Positions 46,501 to 55,955 are shown, counted from the first letter of the stretch. The stretch is 64,000 nucleotides of DNA from Acidobacteriota bacterium (GCA_020200135.1 JAIVJI010000064.1:92988-156987), one strand, 5' to 3'. Numbers and translations: made by a program. Notes: generated by a model from the letters alone, not told the origin.

Positions 46501-48726
46501 ATGTCGAAGACTGAGCCGCAGGGGGCGGAGGCCCCCTCCGTGCTGGAGATTCACCTGCTCGGCCCGTTCCGCGTCGTGGTGGACGGCCGCGCGGTCGAGG
46601 GGCGGCGTTTCGCGCGCCGCAAGCCGAAGCTGCTCGTCAAGCTGCTCGCGCTCCAACCCCACCACCAGCTTCACCGCGAACAGTTGATGGAGCTACTCTG
46701 GCCGGAGTTGGACGCGGAGGCGGCGGCCAACAATCTGCACAAAACTATCTACCTGGTGCGCCACGCCCTCGAACCCGGACTAAAATCGGCGGCCGAGTCC
46801 CGCTTCATCTTGTCGCAAGGGCACCTGCTCGCTTTGCGCGCGCAGGGCGGGCTGCGGGTCGACGCCGAAGAGTTTGAGCGGCGTGCCGCCGCGGCGAAAA
46901 GGAGCGGCGAGGCGGAAGAGTACGAGGCGGCGCTGGCGCTCTACGCGGGTGATCTGCTTCCGGAAGACCTCTACGCAGATTGGGCCGCGGCCCGGCGCGA
47001 GCAACTGCGGGGACAGCGTCGGGAGCTTCTGACGAAGCTCGCGCTTTTGTATGAGGCGCGCGGCGAGTTCGGGCGGGGCGTGGAACAGTGGAAGAGGCTT
47101 CTCGACTGCGACCCGCCTAACGAGGAGGCACACCGGCGATTGATGTCGCTTTACGCGCAGATGGGGGACCGGCACCTGGCGCTCCGTCAATACCGGCAGT
47201 GCTGTGAGGTGCTGCGGAAGGAACTCGACGCGGAGCCCGAGCGGGCGACGGTGGAGCTGCGCGAACGAATAGTGTCGGGGCGGGCGCGAGCCCTCCCGCA
47301 GGGCGAGGCCGGGCGCCGGGAGGACGCTCACGGGGCCGGGGACTCCCTCGCCGTCCTGCCCCTCGACAACTCCTGCGCCGACCCGAACGCGGAATACCTC
47401 TCGGACGGCATCGCCGAAAGCATCATCAACAACCTCTCGCAGTTGGGCGGGCTGCGCGTGATGGCGAGCAGCACCGTGTTTCGTTACAAGGGCCGGGGCG
47501 CCGACCCGCAGGAGGTCGGGCGCGCCCTGGGCGCCCGCGCCGTCCTGACCGGGAGGGTGCTGCAACTCGGCGACCGCCTGGTCATCAGGGTTGAGCTGGT
47601 TAACACGTCGGACGGGGCACAAATTTGGGGGGAGCAATATGACGGCCACGTCTCCGACGTGCTCGCCGTTCAGGAGGAGATCGCCAGGCGGATTTCGGAG
47701 AAGCTACAACTGCGGCTGACGAGTGAGGAGCGAGGGCGGCTCGCCGGACGCCACACGGAGAGTACCGAGGCGTATCACGCCTACCTCAGGGGTCGTTACT
47801 TCTGGAACAAGCGGACCGAGGACGGGCTGAGAAAGGGCATCGAGCACTTCCGGCAGGCGATTGAGTTCGACCCGTGTTACGCGCTGGCCTACGCGGGCCT
47901 GGCCGAATCTTACGTCGTGCTCGGTTCGTTCGGGGTCGGCGCGCTCGCGCCGGCGGAGGCCTTCCCGCGGGCGAAAGAGGCGGCGACGAGGGCCTTGGAG
48001 ATTGACGACACGCTCGCGGAGGCGCGCGCCGCGCTGGCCTTCAGTCTGGCTCATTACGACTGGGACTGGGCCGCGGCCCGAAGAGAGTTCGCGCGGGCCA
48101 TCGAACTGAAGCCGGCCTGCACGACCGCCCACCACTGGTACGGCCTGATCTACCTGCCGGCAATGGGGCGCCTGGACGAGGCCTTCGCGGAGGTGCGCCG
48201 GGCGCACGAGCTGGAGCCGCTGTCGCTCAGCATCAACACGGACTTCGGGTTCCTCCCGTACCTGATGCGCCAGTACGACCGATCAATAAACGAGTACCAC
48301 AAATCTCTCGAACTGGACAAAAGTTTCGTCTACACGCACTGGAAGCTGGGCCTCGCCTACGAACAGAAGGCGATGTACGAAGAGGCTATCGAGGAATTCC
48401 GCAAAGCCATCACCCTCTCCGGCGGGAGCGCCCAGGCGTTGGTGCTGCTCGGGCACACGTACGCGGTGTCAGGGAGGAGGGGCGAGGCGCTGAAGGTGCT
48501 CGACGAACTGGGCGAGTTGTCGAAGCGAAGGTACGTCTCCTCGTACCGCGTGGCGGCGATCCACCTGGGGCTGGGGGAGAAGGGGCGTGCGTTCGAGTGG
48601 CTGGAGCGCGCCTATGAGGAGCGCGACTCCTGGCTGGCCTGGCTCAAGGTAGACCCCGTGCTGGACGACCTCCGGTCTGACCCGCGCTTCTCAGACCTCG
48701 TCCGTCGCGTCGGGCTGCCGCCGTAA
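46501..48726 (+). CDS. SARP/BTAD-TolB-TPR transcriptional regulator, copy 2
   Basis: This 741-residue paralogue of the 43578 gene has the same domain order and length. Shared blocks include RRKPKLLVKLLAL, DWAAARREQLRG, NEEAHR, ITESIINNLSQL/IAESIINNLSQL and YFWNKRTE/YFWNKRTI. The winged helix, BTAD, TolB-like domain (SLAVLPLDNSCADPNAEYLSD) and TPRs (VYTHWKLGLAYEQKAMYEEAI, ALVLLGHTYAVSGRRGEALKVL) are all intact. It follows the methyltransferase by 17 bases. Tandem duplication around a methyltransferase is the simplest explanation. Confidence 0.82.
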   Translation: MSKTEPQGAEAPSVLEIHLLGPFRVVVDGRAVEGRRFARRKPKLLVKLLALQPHHQLHREQLMELLWPELDAEAAANNLHKTIYLVRHALEPGLKSAAESRFILSQGHLLALRAQGGLRVDAEEFERRAAAAKRSGEAEEYEAALALYAGDLLPEDLYADWAAARREQLRGQRRELLTKLALLYEARGEFGRGVEQWKRLLDCDPPNEEAHRRLMSLYAQMGDRHLALRQYRQCCEVLRKELDAEPERATVELRERIVSGRARALPQGEAGRREDAHGAGDSLAVLPLDNSCADPNAEYLSDGIAESIINNLSQLGGLRVMASSTVFRYKGRGADPQEVGRALGARAVLTGRVLQLGDRLVIRVELVNTSDGAQIWGEQYDGHVSDVLAVQEEIARRISEKLQLRLTSEERGRLAGRHTESTEAYHAYLRGRYFWNKRTEDGLRKGIEHFRQAIEFDPCYALAYAGLAESYVVLGSFGVGALAPAEAFPRAKEAATRALEIDDTLAEARAALAFSLAHYDWDWAAARREFARAIELKPACTTAHHWYGLIYLPAMGRLDEAFAEVRRAHELEPLSLSINTDFGFLPYLMRQYDRSINEYHKSLELDKSFVYTHWKLGLAYEQKAMYEEAIEEFRKAITLSGGSAQALVLLGHTYAVSGRRGEALKVLDELGELSKRRYVSSYRVAAIHLGLGEKGRAFEWLERAYEERDSWLAWLKVDPVLDDLRSDPRFSDLVRRVGLPP

Positions 48727-48870
48727 AAAGGGGCGGGAAGCGGGCGGGAAGTTTTGCGGAAGTTTTTGAGGAAGTGGGCCGGGTACGATCCTTCACGTGA
48801 TCGCGCCCGGCCATCGTTTTGGGCCGAAAGCGGCCACCCGACTTCACGATGAACTCAGGAGGAAAGACCC

Positions 48871-51597
48871 ATGTCGAAGTCTTCAACGGTTGAGCCGGGC
48901 GCGAAGTCCCGCCGTCTCCCGACCGCCGGCCGCCCGCGAAAAAGCGGCCGCAGACCACGCACGGCGAGGCGTCTCCTCCGCGCCGCGCTCGCCGTCTGCC
49001 TGTGTCTCGCGTTGACGACGACGGGGCTCGCGCTACTTCATTTCGACCCGACCCTGCCGCCCTTCGACGCCGCCACGCTCGTGCCGTTCGGCCCGGCGGA
49101 CGCCCCGCACGGCGCGCGGCAGTTTACCATCACGCGCGACGGCGTGCAGTTCACCTTCAGCACCACTTCGACGAACGGCATCTTCTTCTGTGACGCCGCC
49201 GGCAACTGTCACCTGCAAGCGCCCTTCCCCGCCGGCATCGAGGTCAGCATCAGCCCGCCGGTCGCGGCCGTCGGCTTCCAGCACAGGTGGATCGAGTGCC
49301 CGGGCCGCGCGACCTTCACCGGCTCGCAGGGGACGGAGACTTTCGCGTTCCCGTTCGTCCCCCAGTCGAGAGGCGGCTTCGTCGGGGCGTCCGACATCGG
49401 CGACATCTCCCGCGTCAGGCTCGAAAGCAGGTGCGGGTGGGCCGAGATTTGGGACGACATGCGCTTCGTGCCCGCCCGGCCGACCGGCCCGACCCCGACG
49501 CCGACCCCGACGCCCCCGAACCGCGCCGACCTGTCCGTCACGAAGAGCGCCCCGAACGTCACGCCGGACGATGCCCTTCTCAACTATGACATGACGGCAG
49601 GGAACTTCGGGCCCGACGCGGCCAACGACACGCGCGTGGTCGATTTTCTCCCGCCGGGCGTGACGCCCCTCTTCGCCGGTCATCCCCTCTCGCTCGACCC
49701 CTCCGGGCGCGTGGCGACCATCTCCGTCGGCGACGTGGCGGACGCTTCGAGCGTGTCAACCTTCCTGCGTGTGAGGACGCCGCCCTTCATCACGGACGAC
49801 AGCCCCTCCAACGGCACGGCGAGGCTGAGCTGCTACTCCGCGCTGGTGAACGTGGCGCTCGCCACCTCCGCCTCGATTGAGACCGACCGCGGCAACAACC
49901 TCTCGACCGCCGTCACCTACTTCGACAAGGCGTCCCGCGCCGGGGCGGGCGAAGTCTGCGGCAACGGCGTCGACGACGACTGCGACGGGCTGGCCGACTG
50001 TGACGACCCGGCCTGCGGCTGTTACCCGCCGCTCAGGGCCGTCGGCGGCAGCACGCCGCCGCAGTGCATCTTCCTCCCGCCCCTCAGCACCTGCACCGCC
50101 GCGCCGCCGCCGACCTCCCCGCCCGCGCGCAACCGCCGCGCGCAGTTCGAGAGCTGCGGCCCGTTCGACGACGGGCACGGCGGCACGGTCACGCTCCCGG
50201 CCTACTGCTGCGACGGCGAGCCCAACAGCGGGATACAGGATCAGAACTGCCGCGTCCCCATCGACCCGAACTTCAAGGAGTCAGACCCGGGCGTGAACGC
50301 CGCCGGCTACGGCTACACGGAGGCCGGCCGGGTGATGACCTACACGCTCCACTACGAGAACATCGGCGACGCGGACGCACACGACGTGAGCGTCCTCGAC
50401 GCGCTCCCGCCCGACCTCGACGCCTCCACCCTCGTCGTGAACGCGGGCGGGACTTACGACCCCGCGAACCGCGTCATCACCTGGCGCGACCCCGTAGTCC
50501 CGCCCCGCGAGCCGCGCAGCGTCAGCTTCCGCGCCGCCGTCCGCGCCGACGCGCCGCACGGCACGCGCATACGCAACGCCGGCACCGTCATCTTCCCCGA
50601 CGCCGTGCCCCCCTCGCGCATCGACACGAACTTCGTCGAGCACGTCGTCCTCGCCCCCGGCAACCGCGTCGAGCCCGACCTGAAAGTCTTCCGGTGCACC
50701 CAGACCACTCCGGGCGAGTGGCGGGTCGATCTCGTCAACGAGGGCTACGGCTTCGCCTACAACGTGACGGCGGAGATCATCAACCCGCCGGCCTCCGTCA
50801 GCGTGGGCGACGCCACGGCCGCACTCTTCTCGCACCCGGACGACACGCAGCAGCTCGCGACCGTCATCCCGCTCGCCGCCACCCTGAGCGCCGACGCCGT
50901 CCGCTTCACGACCCGGACGCCCGGCGACCCCTGCGGCGCGCTCACCTGGCGCATCAGCTACCAGAACTCGCGCGGCGAGCGGTTCACGCGCGACGTGCGG
51001 GACGCGCCCGACGGCGACGCGGACGGCGTGCCCGACGCCGCGGACAACTGCCCCGTCACCTACAACCCGTCGCAGGCCGACGCGGACGGCGACGGGCGGG
51101 GCGAGGCGTGTGACAACTGCGCCGCGGTCGCGAACCCCGGCCAGGAGGACGCGGACGCCGACGGCGTCGGTGACGCGTGCGAGAACGTCGCGCCCGATTG
51201 CGGCGGGGCGCGTGCGAGCGTGCGGGAAATCTGGTCGCCCAATCACCGGAAGCTCGCCGTCTCGATCCTCGGCGTGAGGGACGCGGACGGCGACCCCGTC
51301 TCAGTCAGAATCGACCGCGTCATGCAGGACGAGCCGACGAACGGCACGGGCGACGGCGACACGTGCCCGGACGCACACGTCACGCCCGACGGCTCGACCG
51401 CGTACGTGCGCGCCGAGCGCAGCGGCGCGGGCAACGGCCGCGTCTACACCATCTACTTCACGGCCTCGGACGGGCGCGGCGGGAGCTGCCGCGGGAGCGT
51501 CAAGGTCCCCGTCCCGCACGACCGGGGCGGCGGCGCGGCGATCGACGACGGCCCGCGCTACGACTCGGCCGTCTGCACCCCCCGGGCGAAGCCTTAG
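48871..51597 (+). CDS. Secreted DUF11 / thrombospondin type 3 repeat protein
   Basis: This 908-residue exported protein has a long basic N-terminus followed by a hydrophobic export signal (LLRAALAVCLCLALTTTGLALLHF). It carries a beta-rich N-domain, a TPTPTPTPP linker and a DUF11 domain (ADLSVTKSAPN, then PPGVTPLF). A Cys-rich segment with CGNGVDDDCDGLADCDDPACG follows. A second DUF11-like domain begins VMTYTLHYENIGDADAHDVSV. Calcium-binding type 3 repeats (GDADGVPDAADNCPVTYNP, ADADGVGDACENV) come before a final beta domain. It is probably cell-surface or extracellular. ATG 48871 is preceded by aggaggaaag. Confidence 0.78.
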   Translation: MSKSSTVEPGAKSRRLPTAGRPRKSGRRPRTARRLLRAALAVCLCLALTTTGLALLHFDPTLPPFDAATLVPFGPADAPHGARQFTITRDGVQFTFSTTSTNGIFFCDAAGNCHLQAPFPAGIEVSISPPVAAVGFQHRWIECPGRATFTGSQGTETFAFPFVPQSRGGFVGASDIGDISRVRLESRCGWAEIWDDMRFVPARPTGPTPTPTPTPPNRADLSVTKSAPNVTPDDALLNYDMTAGNFGPDAANDTRVVDFLPPGVTPLFAGHPLSLDPSGRVATISVGDVADASSVSTFLRVRTPPFITDDSPSNGTARLSCYSALVNVALATSASIETDRGNNLSTAVTYFDKASRAGAGEVCGNGVDDDCDGLADCDDPACGCYPPLRAVGGSTPPQCIFLPPLSTCTAAPPPTSPPARNRRAQFESCGPFDDGHGGTVTLPAYCCDGEPNSGIQDQNCRVPIDPNFKESDPGVNAAGYGYTEAGRVMTYTLHYENIGDADAHDVSVLDALPPDLDASTLVVNAGGTYDPANRVITWRDPVVPPREPRSVSFRAAVRADAPHGTRIRNAGTVIFPDAVPPSRIDTNFVEHVVLAPGNRVEPDLKVFRCTQTTPGEWRVDLVNEGYGFAYNVTAEIINPPASVSVGDATAALFSHPDDTQQLATVIPLAATLSADAVRFTTRTPGDPCGALTWRISYQNSRGERFTRDVRDAPDGDADGVPDAADNCPVTYNPSQADADGDGRGEACDNCAAVANPGQEDADADGVGDACENVAPDCGGARASVREIWSPNHRKLAVSILGVRDADGDPVSVRIDRVMQDEPTNGTGDGDTCPDAHVTPDGSTAYVRAERSGAGNGRVYTIYFTASDGRGGSCRGSVKVPVPHDRGGGAAIDDGPRYDSAVCTPRAKP

Positions 51598-51674
51598 AGA
51601 AGTTTTTGCAAATCAACGGACGCTGAGGGGCGTTGCATCGTGCCGCCCCGATGCGCACAGCGAAAGGAGTGAGA

Positions 51675-52007
51675 ATGATGACCGGCTACCTTTTCATCGA
51701 GACGCGCGACCCCTTCGAATCGCGCGACACGGAGTTCGTCGCCGAGACGGCCGCGGCCCTCAAGGAGCGCGACAGCGAGGTGACCGTCTTCCTCGTCCAG
51801 AACGGCGTGCTCGCGGCGCGTCGCGGGGCGCGCGAACGGTACCTCTCCCGGCTCGCGGAGGCGGGCGTGCGCGTCCTCGCCGACGACTTCTCGCTGCGCG
51901 AGCGCGGCATCGCGGGCGACGACCTGCGCGCGGGCGTCTCGCAGTCGAGCGTGGGCGCGCTCGTCGAGATGCTCGCGCGCGGGGAGACGAAGGCCATCTG
52001 GCACTGA
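51675..52007 (+). CDS. DsrE-family protein, member 1 (Cys-less)
   Basis: This 110-residue alpha/beta protein begins MMTGYLFIETRDPFES and has VTVFLVQNGVLAARR, typical of DsrE/DsrF/DsrH-fold small sulfur-relay proteins. It contains no cysteine, so it is unlikely to carry persulfide. The C-terminus KAIWH resembles that of member 3 (RIWHW), suggesting paralogy. ATG 51675 (or 51678) has aaaggag upstream. It is first of three DsrE-like genes spaced 13 and 67 bases apart. Confidence 0.72.
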   Translation: MMTGYLFIETRDPFESRDTEFVAETAAALKERDSEVTVFLVQNGVLAARRGARERYLSRLAEAGVRVLADDFSLRERGIAGDDLRAGVSQSSVGALVEMLARGETKAIWH

Positions 52008-52020
52008 GGAGGAGGAAACG

Positions 52021-52422
52021 ATGGAGGAAAAAACTCTGACGATCGCGCTGATGAACCCGCCTTACGAGTCCGCGAACTCGACGACGGCGTTCCGAATCAT
52101 CGCCGCCGCCCTCCGGCAGGGCCTGCGCGTCAACGTCTTCGCCTACGAGGGCGCGGTCTGCCTGCCCCTCAAGGAACAGGCCCCGCACGCGAACCCCGTC
52201 AAGGGCACGACCGTGGAGGAGGAGGACCACCCGACGACGAGCAAGTTCGTGAGCGCGCTGCTGGAGATGGGGGGCGACCGCCTCACGTGGGTCAACTGCG
52301 GCCTGTGCGTGGACGAGCGCGGCGCGTCGAACGCGGTCGAAGGCGTCAGGCGCGGCAGCCCCGCGGACTTCTTCAAGATGGCCGAGGGCTCGACCAACAC
52401 GCTCGTCATCCCGACCAGGTAG
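52021..52422 (+). CDS. DsrE-family protein, member 2 (Cys-bearing)
   Basis: This 133-residue DsrE-fold protein has VNVFAYEGAVCLPLKEQAP and a conserved-looking CGLCVDERG segment (near residue 98) that could hold a persulfide, like TusD/DsrE. It starts 13 bases after member 1 behind gaggaggaaa. It probably pairs with its neighbours as a heteromultimer, as DsrEFH and TusBCD do, in sulfur transfer or a redox role. Not verified. Confidence 0.75.
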   Translation: MEEKTLTIALMNPPYESANSTTAFRIIAAALRQGLRVNVFAYEGAVCLPLKEQAPHANPVKGTTVEEEDHPTTSKFVSALLEMGGDRLTWVNCGLCVDERGASNAVEGVRRGSPADFFKMAEGSTNTLVIPTR

Positions 52423-52489
52423 GGCGGCGTGCGCACCGGCCGCGGTGAAGCGGCCTTAAAGACAACTCTAAAGGAATCGGAGGACGGCC

Positions 52490-52867
52490 ATGAAAATCTT
52501 AAACGTCGTCGAGACGGCCTACCGCGCGACGCTCGAAGAGCAGGACGACACGATCCTCTGGCTCAGCGGCGCGCTCAGGAACGCCGGGGCGGAGCTTTCG
52601 GTGCTGCTGCGCGCGAACGCGGTCAACTACCTCGTGCCGCAGGAATGCCCCTCGCTCCGGATCGGCGCGGCCGGCGTCAACCACCCGGCGCGGCCCTGCG
52701 AGGACATCAGGAAGTTGCGGGGGAAGGGCGTCGAGGTCTACGCCGTGCGGGAAGACCTCGAAGAGCGCGGGCTCGACAGCCGGGACTGTGTCGAGGGGGT
52801 CGGGCTCATCGGCCGCGCGGAGGTCGCGGCGCTCTTCGAGGGCCACGACCGAATCTGGCACTGGTGA
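52490..52867 (+). CDS. DsrE/DsrF-like protein, member 3
   Basis: This 125-residue protein begins [34 protein letters not shown] is followed by a Cys in [10 protein letters not shown], then further Cys residues ([16 protein letters not shown]). It follows the DsrE fold and ends RIWHW, like member 1. Ribosome site tcggagg precedes ATG 52490. It completes a three-gene set before the beta-propeller gene. Confidence 0.65.
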   Translation: MKILNVVETAYRATLEEQDDTILWLSGALRNAGAELSVLLRANAVNYLVPQECPSLRIGAAGVNHPARPCEDIRKLRGKGVEVYAVREDLEERGLDSRDCVEGVGLIGRAEVAALFEGHDRIWHW

Positions 52868-52931
52868 GGCGCCCGCCCGCGAACGGGCGCACGTTCCACG
52901 AAACTCTTAACACGCATCGGGAGGTGAAAGC

Positions 52932-54296
52932 ATGAAACGCAAAGTGACGCTCTTCGTCTGTCTGCTCCTGACCTTAATCGGCGTGGGGGCGGGGGCGCGC
53001 ACGGACGGCGCGGCGAACGACGACGCGGCGAAATATGAGGTCTGGGTCATTGACCAGTCGGACACCACGCCTGACGGCGGCGGCACGCTCTACGTCTACC
53101 GGGGCGACGAACTCGAAGGGGCGGACGCCGCCGCGGCCGTGCCCGAGACGTTAGACCTGGGCGGCGCGGCGCGCGACCTCTGCGTCGAGCGGACGGGGAC
53201 GGCCCCGCGCCGCCCCCACATGTTCTTCTTCAGCCCGTCGAGGACGCACGCGGCGGTCGCCTTCGTCACGACGGGCCACGTGCTCTTCATGGACGTGGTG
53301 ACGAAGGCGCCCGTGGGGTGCGTGGACGTGGGCGCGCAGGCCCACGCCGCCGTCCCGTCAAACGACGGCACGTTCGTCGTCGTCGCGAACCAGAACGGCA
53401 GGCTCCTCCAGCGCATCAACACGGACTACGCGACGAACACCTTCACGCTCGACGCCGCCGCGACGCTCGACCTGGCGACCTGCACGACGCCCAGCGGCGC
53501 GCCCTGCCAGGACCCTGTCCTGCGCCCGAGCAACCGCCCCATCTGCCCCGTCATCGACGAGAGCGACCAGTTCACCTTCGTCACGCTGGCCGGCGGCGGC
53601 CTGTTCGTCGTCGACAGCCGGCAGACGCCGATGGCCATCGTCGGCGAGTACGACAAGGACACGGTGCACCCGGAAGGGTGCGGCGGGGTGCAGGCCCGCG
53701 GTCGCATGTACATCAACTCGGGCGGCCCGCTCGAATCCGACCTGTACTCGTTCCCCCTGTCGGGCTACGCGGGCGCGAACCCGCCCAACACGCCCGCGCC
53801 GACACTCGTCTTCACGCACGACGGAGCTAACTCGGACTCGCACGGGGCGGTCAGGACCAAGCACGAGCGCTACGTGTGGGTCGCCGAGCGGTTCGGCAAC
53901 ACCATCACGGTCGTGGACACGGACAGCAACACCGTGCTGGAACAGTTCAGCCTGGTCGGCCCGGTGAGCAGTGACCCGACGCCCGACCTGATGGACATTT
54001 CGCCCGGCGGCAACCGCGTCTTCATGGCGCTACGCGGGCCGAATCCCCTGACGGGCAACAACGCGGCCTTCAACAACGCTGCGGGCGGCACGCCCGGCAT
54101 CGGCGTCATCCGCGTCGAGCGGGGCGGCAGAAGAGGCGTGTTCTTCGCCCGCGTTCCGATCAGCCACGTCGTCGGCGGCGTCGAGCGCGCGGACCCGCAC
54201 GGCCTCAGGGTCCTGGTTAAATATCAACCGCGGGCGGAGGGAACGGCCGTCCGCGGTGAGAAAAGCAGTTGGGAAGCGGAGGGGGCGGGACGCTAA
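52932..54296 (+). CDS. Secreted YVTN/YncE-type beta-propeller protein
   Basis: This 454-residue exported protein has a signal peptide (KVTLFVCLLLTLIGVGAGA). Repeats of a beta-propeller (YEVWVIDQSDTTPDGGGTLYVY, HVLFMDVVTKAPVGCVDV, VWVAERFGNTITVVDTDSNTV) match the YVTN pattern. Paired Cys residues (DLCVE, GCVD, ATCTTPSGAPCQDP) may form disulfides. It lies 64 bases after the DsrE trio and ends in a strong terminator overlapping its stop codon, so the DsrE/propeller run ends here. Molecular role unknown. Confidence 0.75.
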   Translation: MKRKVTLFVCLLLTLIGVGAGARTDGAANDDAAKYEVWVIDQSDTTPDGGGTLYVYRGDELEGADAAAAVPETLDLGGAARDLCVERTGTAPRRPHMFFFSPSRTHAAVAFVTTGHVLFMDVVTKAPVGCVDVGAQAHAAVPSNDGTFVVVANQNGRLLQRINTDYATNTFTLDAAATLDLATCTTPSGAPCQDPVLRPSNRPICPVIDESDQFTFVTLAGGGLFVVDSRQTPMAIVGEYDKDTVHPEGCGGVQARGRMYINSGGPLESDLYSFPLSGYAGANPPNTPAPTLVFTHDGANSDSHGAVRTKHERYVWVAERFGNTITVVDTDSNTVLEQFSLVGPVSSDPTPDLMDISPGGNRVFMALRGPNPLTGNNAAFNNAAGGTPGIGVIRVERGGRRGVFFARVPISHVVGGVERADPHGLRVLVKYQPRAEGTAVRGEKSSWEAEGAGR

Positions 54297-54321
54297 CACT
54301 AGCGTCCCGCCCCCTCCGCTT
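54274..54321 (+). terminator. Strong terminator overlapping the beta-propeller stop codon
   Basis: A perfect 22-bp stem (arms 54274-54295 and 54300-54321) with a 4-base loop straddles the TAA stop (54294-54296). It is followed by a moderately T-rich TTCGGTTTAT. It can also serve minus-strand transcripts. Confidence 0.75.
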
Positions 54322-54332
54322 TCGGTTTATGG

Positions 54333-54590
54333 CTATGGGATGTTTCTTATCAGTTTGCCCAGGGTGTCGAAGAGGTGTTCGCCGTGGCCGAGTGTGCGCA
54401 CCCTGTCTGGCGTGACGATGGCGGGCGCGTCGGGTTCCGCGCCGAGCACGCCGCCGTTCGTGTCCGCGGCGTCGCCGTTTTCGGCGCGGGCAGCGCTACC
54501 CGCGACCGATGTCGACACGTCCGCGGCATCCGCCGGCGGGCGGGGGGCGAGAAATTGCGGCGAACCTGTTTCGGGTGGGGGACATCCGAA
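54333..54590 (-). pseudogene. Possible orphan C-terminal coding fragment
   Basis: On the minus strand an open frame ends at 54333 with a protein-like C-terminus (TPDRVRTLGHGEHLFDTLGKLIRNIP). Ala/Asp-rich sequence precedes it, back to about 54590. No convincing start exists, and the upstream side is the next plus-strand gene. It may be a gene tail left by a deletion or only a chance ORF. The 54297-54633 stretch otherwise holds nothing recognisable. Confidence 0.3.
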
Positions 54591-54633
54591 GGTCTGCCCC
54601 TCTCCCCGCGGGGTTGAAATCGCCCGACTCGTT

Positions 54634-55842
54634 ATGAAACACTTCCGGCTTATGAAGAGACTTAACCTGAGACCCGCCGCCTGCGCCGCCGCGCTCGTCG
54701 CCTGCGCGGGGCTGGCGCACGCGCAGTCGGGCGCGACCCGCCCCCGGCGCGTGACGCCGGTGCAGCCCACGCCCGAGGCCGCCGCCAGCGTCAACGCCTC
54801 GCCGTCGGCCGCGCGCGCCGGCGCGCCGTCCGGCACGGCCTCGACCGCGCGCGCCTTCTCGCTGCTCGAACAGAAGCAGTACGAAGCGGCGCTCGCAGAG
54901 GCGAAGCAGCTCGCCGCCGCCGACCCGAAGAATTCCGAGGCGTGGAAGCTCGCCGGCTACGCGCAGTTCTACCTGAAGCGCTACGCCGAGGCGGCCGCCG
55001 ACCTCGAACGCGCGCTCGATTTGCGCAGCGCCACCGGCGAGAAGGACACCAAGACCGAGGACGCGCTCGCGCAAGCCTACTTCTTCGCGGAGAACTACGA
55101 GCAGGCGCTCCCGCTCCTCGTCGGCGCGACGACGCGCGCGGGCGCGCGCCCCGACGCGGTGATGCTCTACTACCGCGCGGTCGCCGAGATGAACTTGAAG
55201 AAGACGGCCGACGCCGAGCGCACCTTCGCCGACGTGCTCAAGGCCGACCCGAAGAACAAGTTCGCGCTGCTCTATTTGGGTCAGCTCGCCTTCAACCGCC
55301 GGGACTACGCGACGGCCGTCAACATGCTCAACCGCGCCACGCTCGCCGACGCGACCTTCGCGCAGGGCTGGGAGATGCTGGCGCAGGCTTACATGTTCCG
55401 GGGCCGCGCCGCGACGGGCGCGGCGGCCGACGCCGACTTCCTCTCGGCGGTGCGCGCGGCCGACTCGCTCGCACGCGTGCGCCCGGACGGGCGCTCGGCG
55501 CTCCTGCAGGGCCAGGCGCTCCTCTTCGCCAAACAGTTCCCGCGCGCCGTCGCCGCGCTCGAACGCGCGGCCGCCTCGCCGCAGGCGAATGGCGAGACCT
55601 TCTACTACCTCGGCTACGCGCAGGTGCAGGCGAAGAACTTCCCGAAGGCCGTCGCCGCGCTCGAATCGGCGGCCGCCAAGACGCCCGACAATGCGGAGGT
55701 CTACCGCCTGCTCGGCTTCTCCTACGAGTCCTCGAAGCAGTACGCGAAGGCGCTCGCCGCCTACGAGCGCGGCCTTGAGCTTGCGCCCTCCGACGACTAC
55801 TTCAAAGAGTCGGCCGAGCGCGTCCGCCCGTTCGCCAAGTAG
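54634..55842 (+). CDS. Exported tetratricopeptide-repeat protein
   Basis: This protein of about 402 residues has a signal peptide (MKRLNLRPAACAAALVACAGLAHAQ) and a low-complexity linker. At least seven TPRs run through to the end (for example AWKLAGYAQFYLKRYAEAAADLERAL, FALLYLGQLAFNRRDYATAVNML, VYRLLGFSYESSKQYAKALAAYERGLELAP). It is likely periplasmic and an assembly scaffold. ATG 54634 or 54652 could start it. It ends 10 bases before a heptamer-phased hairpin. Confidence 0.8.
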   Translation: MKHFRLMKRLNLRPAACAAALVACAGLAHAQSGATRPRRVTPVQPTPEAAASVNASPSAARAGAPSGTASTARAFSLLEQKQYEAALAEAKQLAAADPKNSEAWKLAGYAQFYLKRYAEAAADLERALDLRSATGEKDTKTEDALAQAYFFAENYEQALPLLVGATTRAGARPDAVMLYYRAVAEMNLKKTADAERTFADVLKADPKNKFALLYLGQLAFNRRDYATAVNMLNRATLADATFAQGWEMLAQAYMFRGRAATGAAADADFLSAVRAADSLARVRPDGRSALLQGQALLFAKQFPRAVAALERAAASPQANGETFYYLGYAQVQAKNFPKAVAALESAAAKTPDNAEVYRLLGFSYESSKQYAKALAAYERGLELAPSDDYFKESAERVRPFAK

Positions 55843-55852
55843 CCGAGAGCCG

Positions 55853-55922
55853 CGAACCGAAAACCGTGAGCCGCGACAAGAGGGAGGCAATCCTTCGGGT
55901 CACGGCTCACGGTTTTCGGTTT
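55853..55922. repeat. Heptamer-phased hairpin downstream of the TPR gene
   Basis: AACCGAAAACCGTGAGCCG (55855-55873) pairs with its exact complement at 55903-55921. The left arm reads in 7-base words GCCGCGA ACCGAAA ACCGTGA GCCGCGA, and the right arm TCACGGC TCACGGT TTTCGGT. It lies after the TPR stop and may serve as a terminator-like hairpin. Confidence 0.65.
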
Positions 55923-55955
55923 ACGTGCTCTGGCTTTTGAGCTAGCATCCCGAGC

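Noticed and set aside
50281-51246. 321-residue minus-strand ORF opposite the DUF11/TSP3 protein
   Set aside because: Val/Gly/Asp/Arg-biased shadow of a repeat-rich coding sequence; no homologous motif and no ribosome site.
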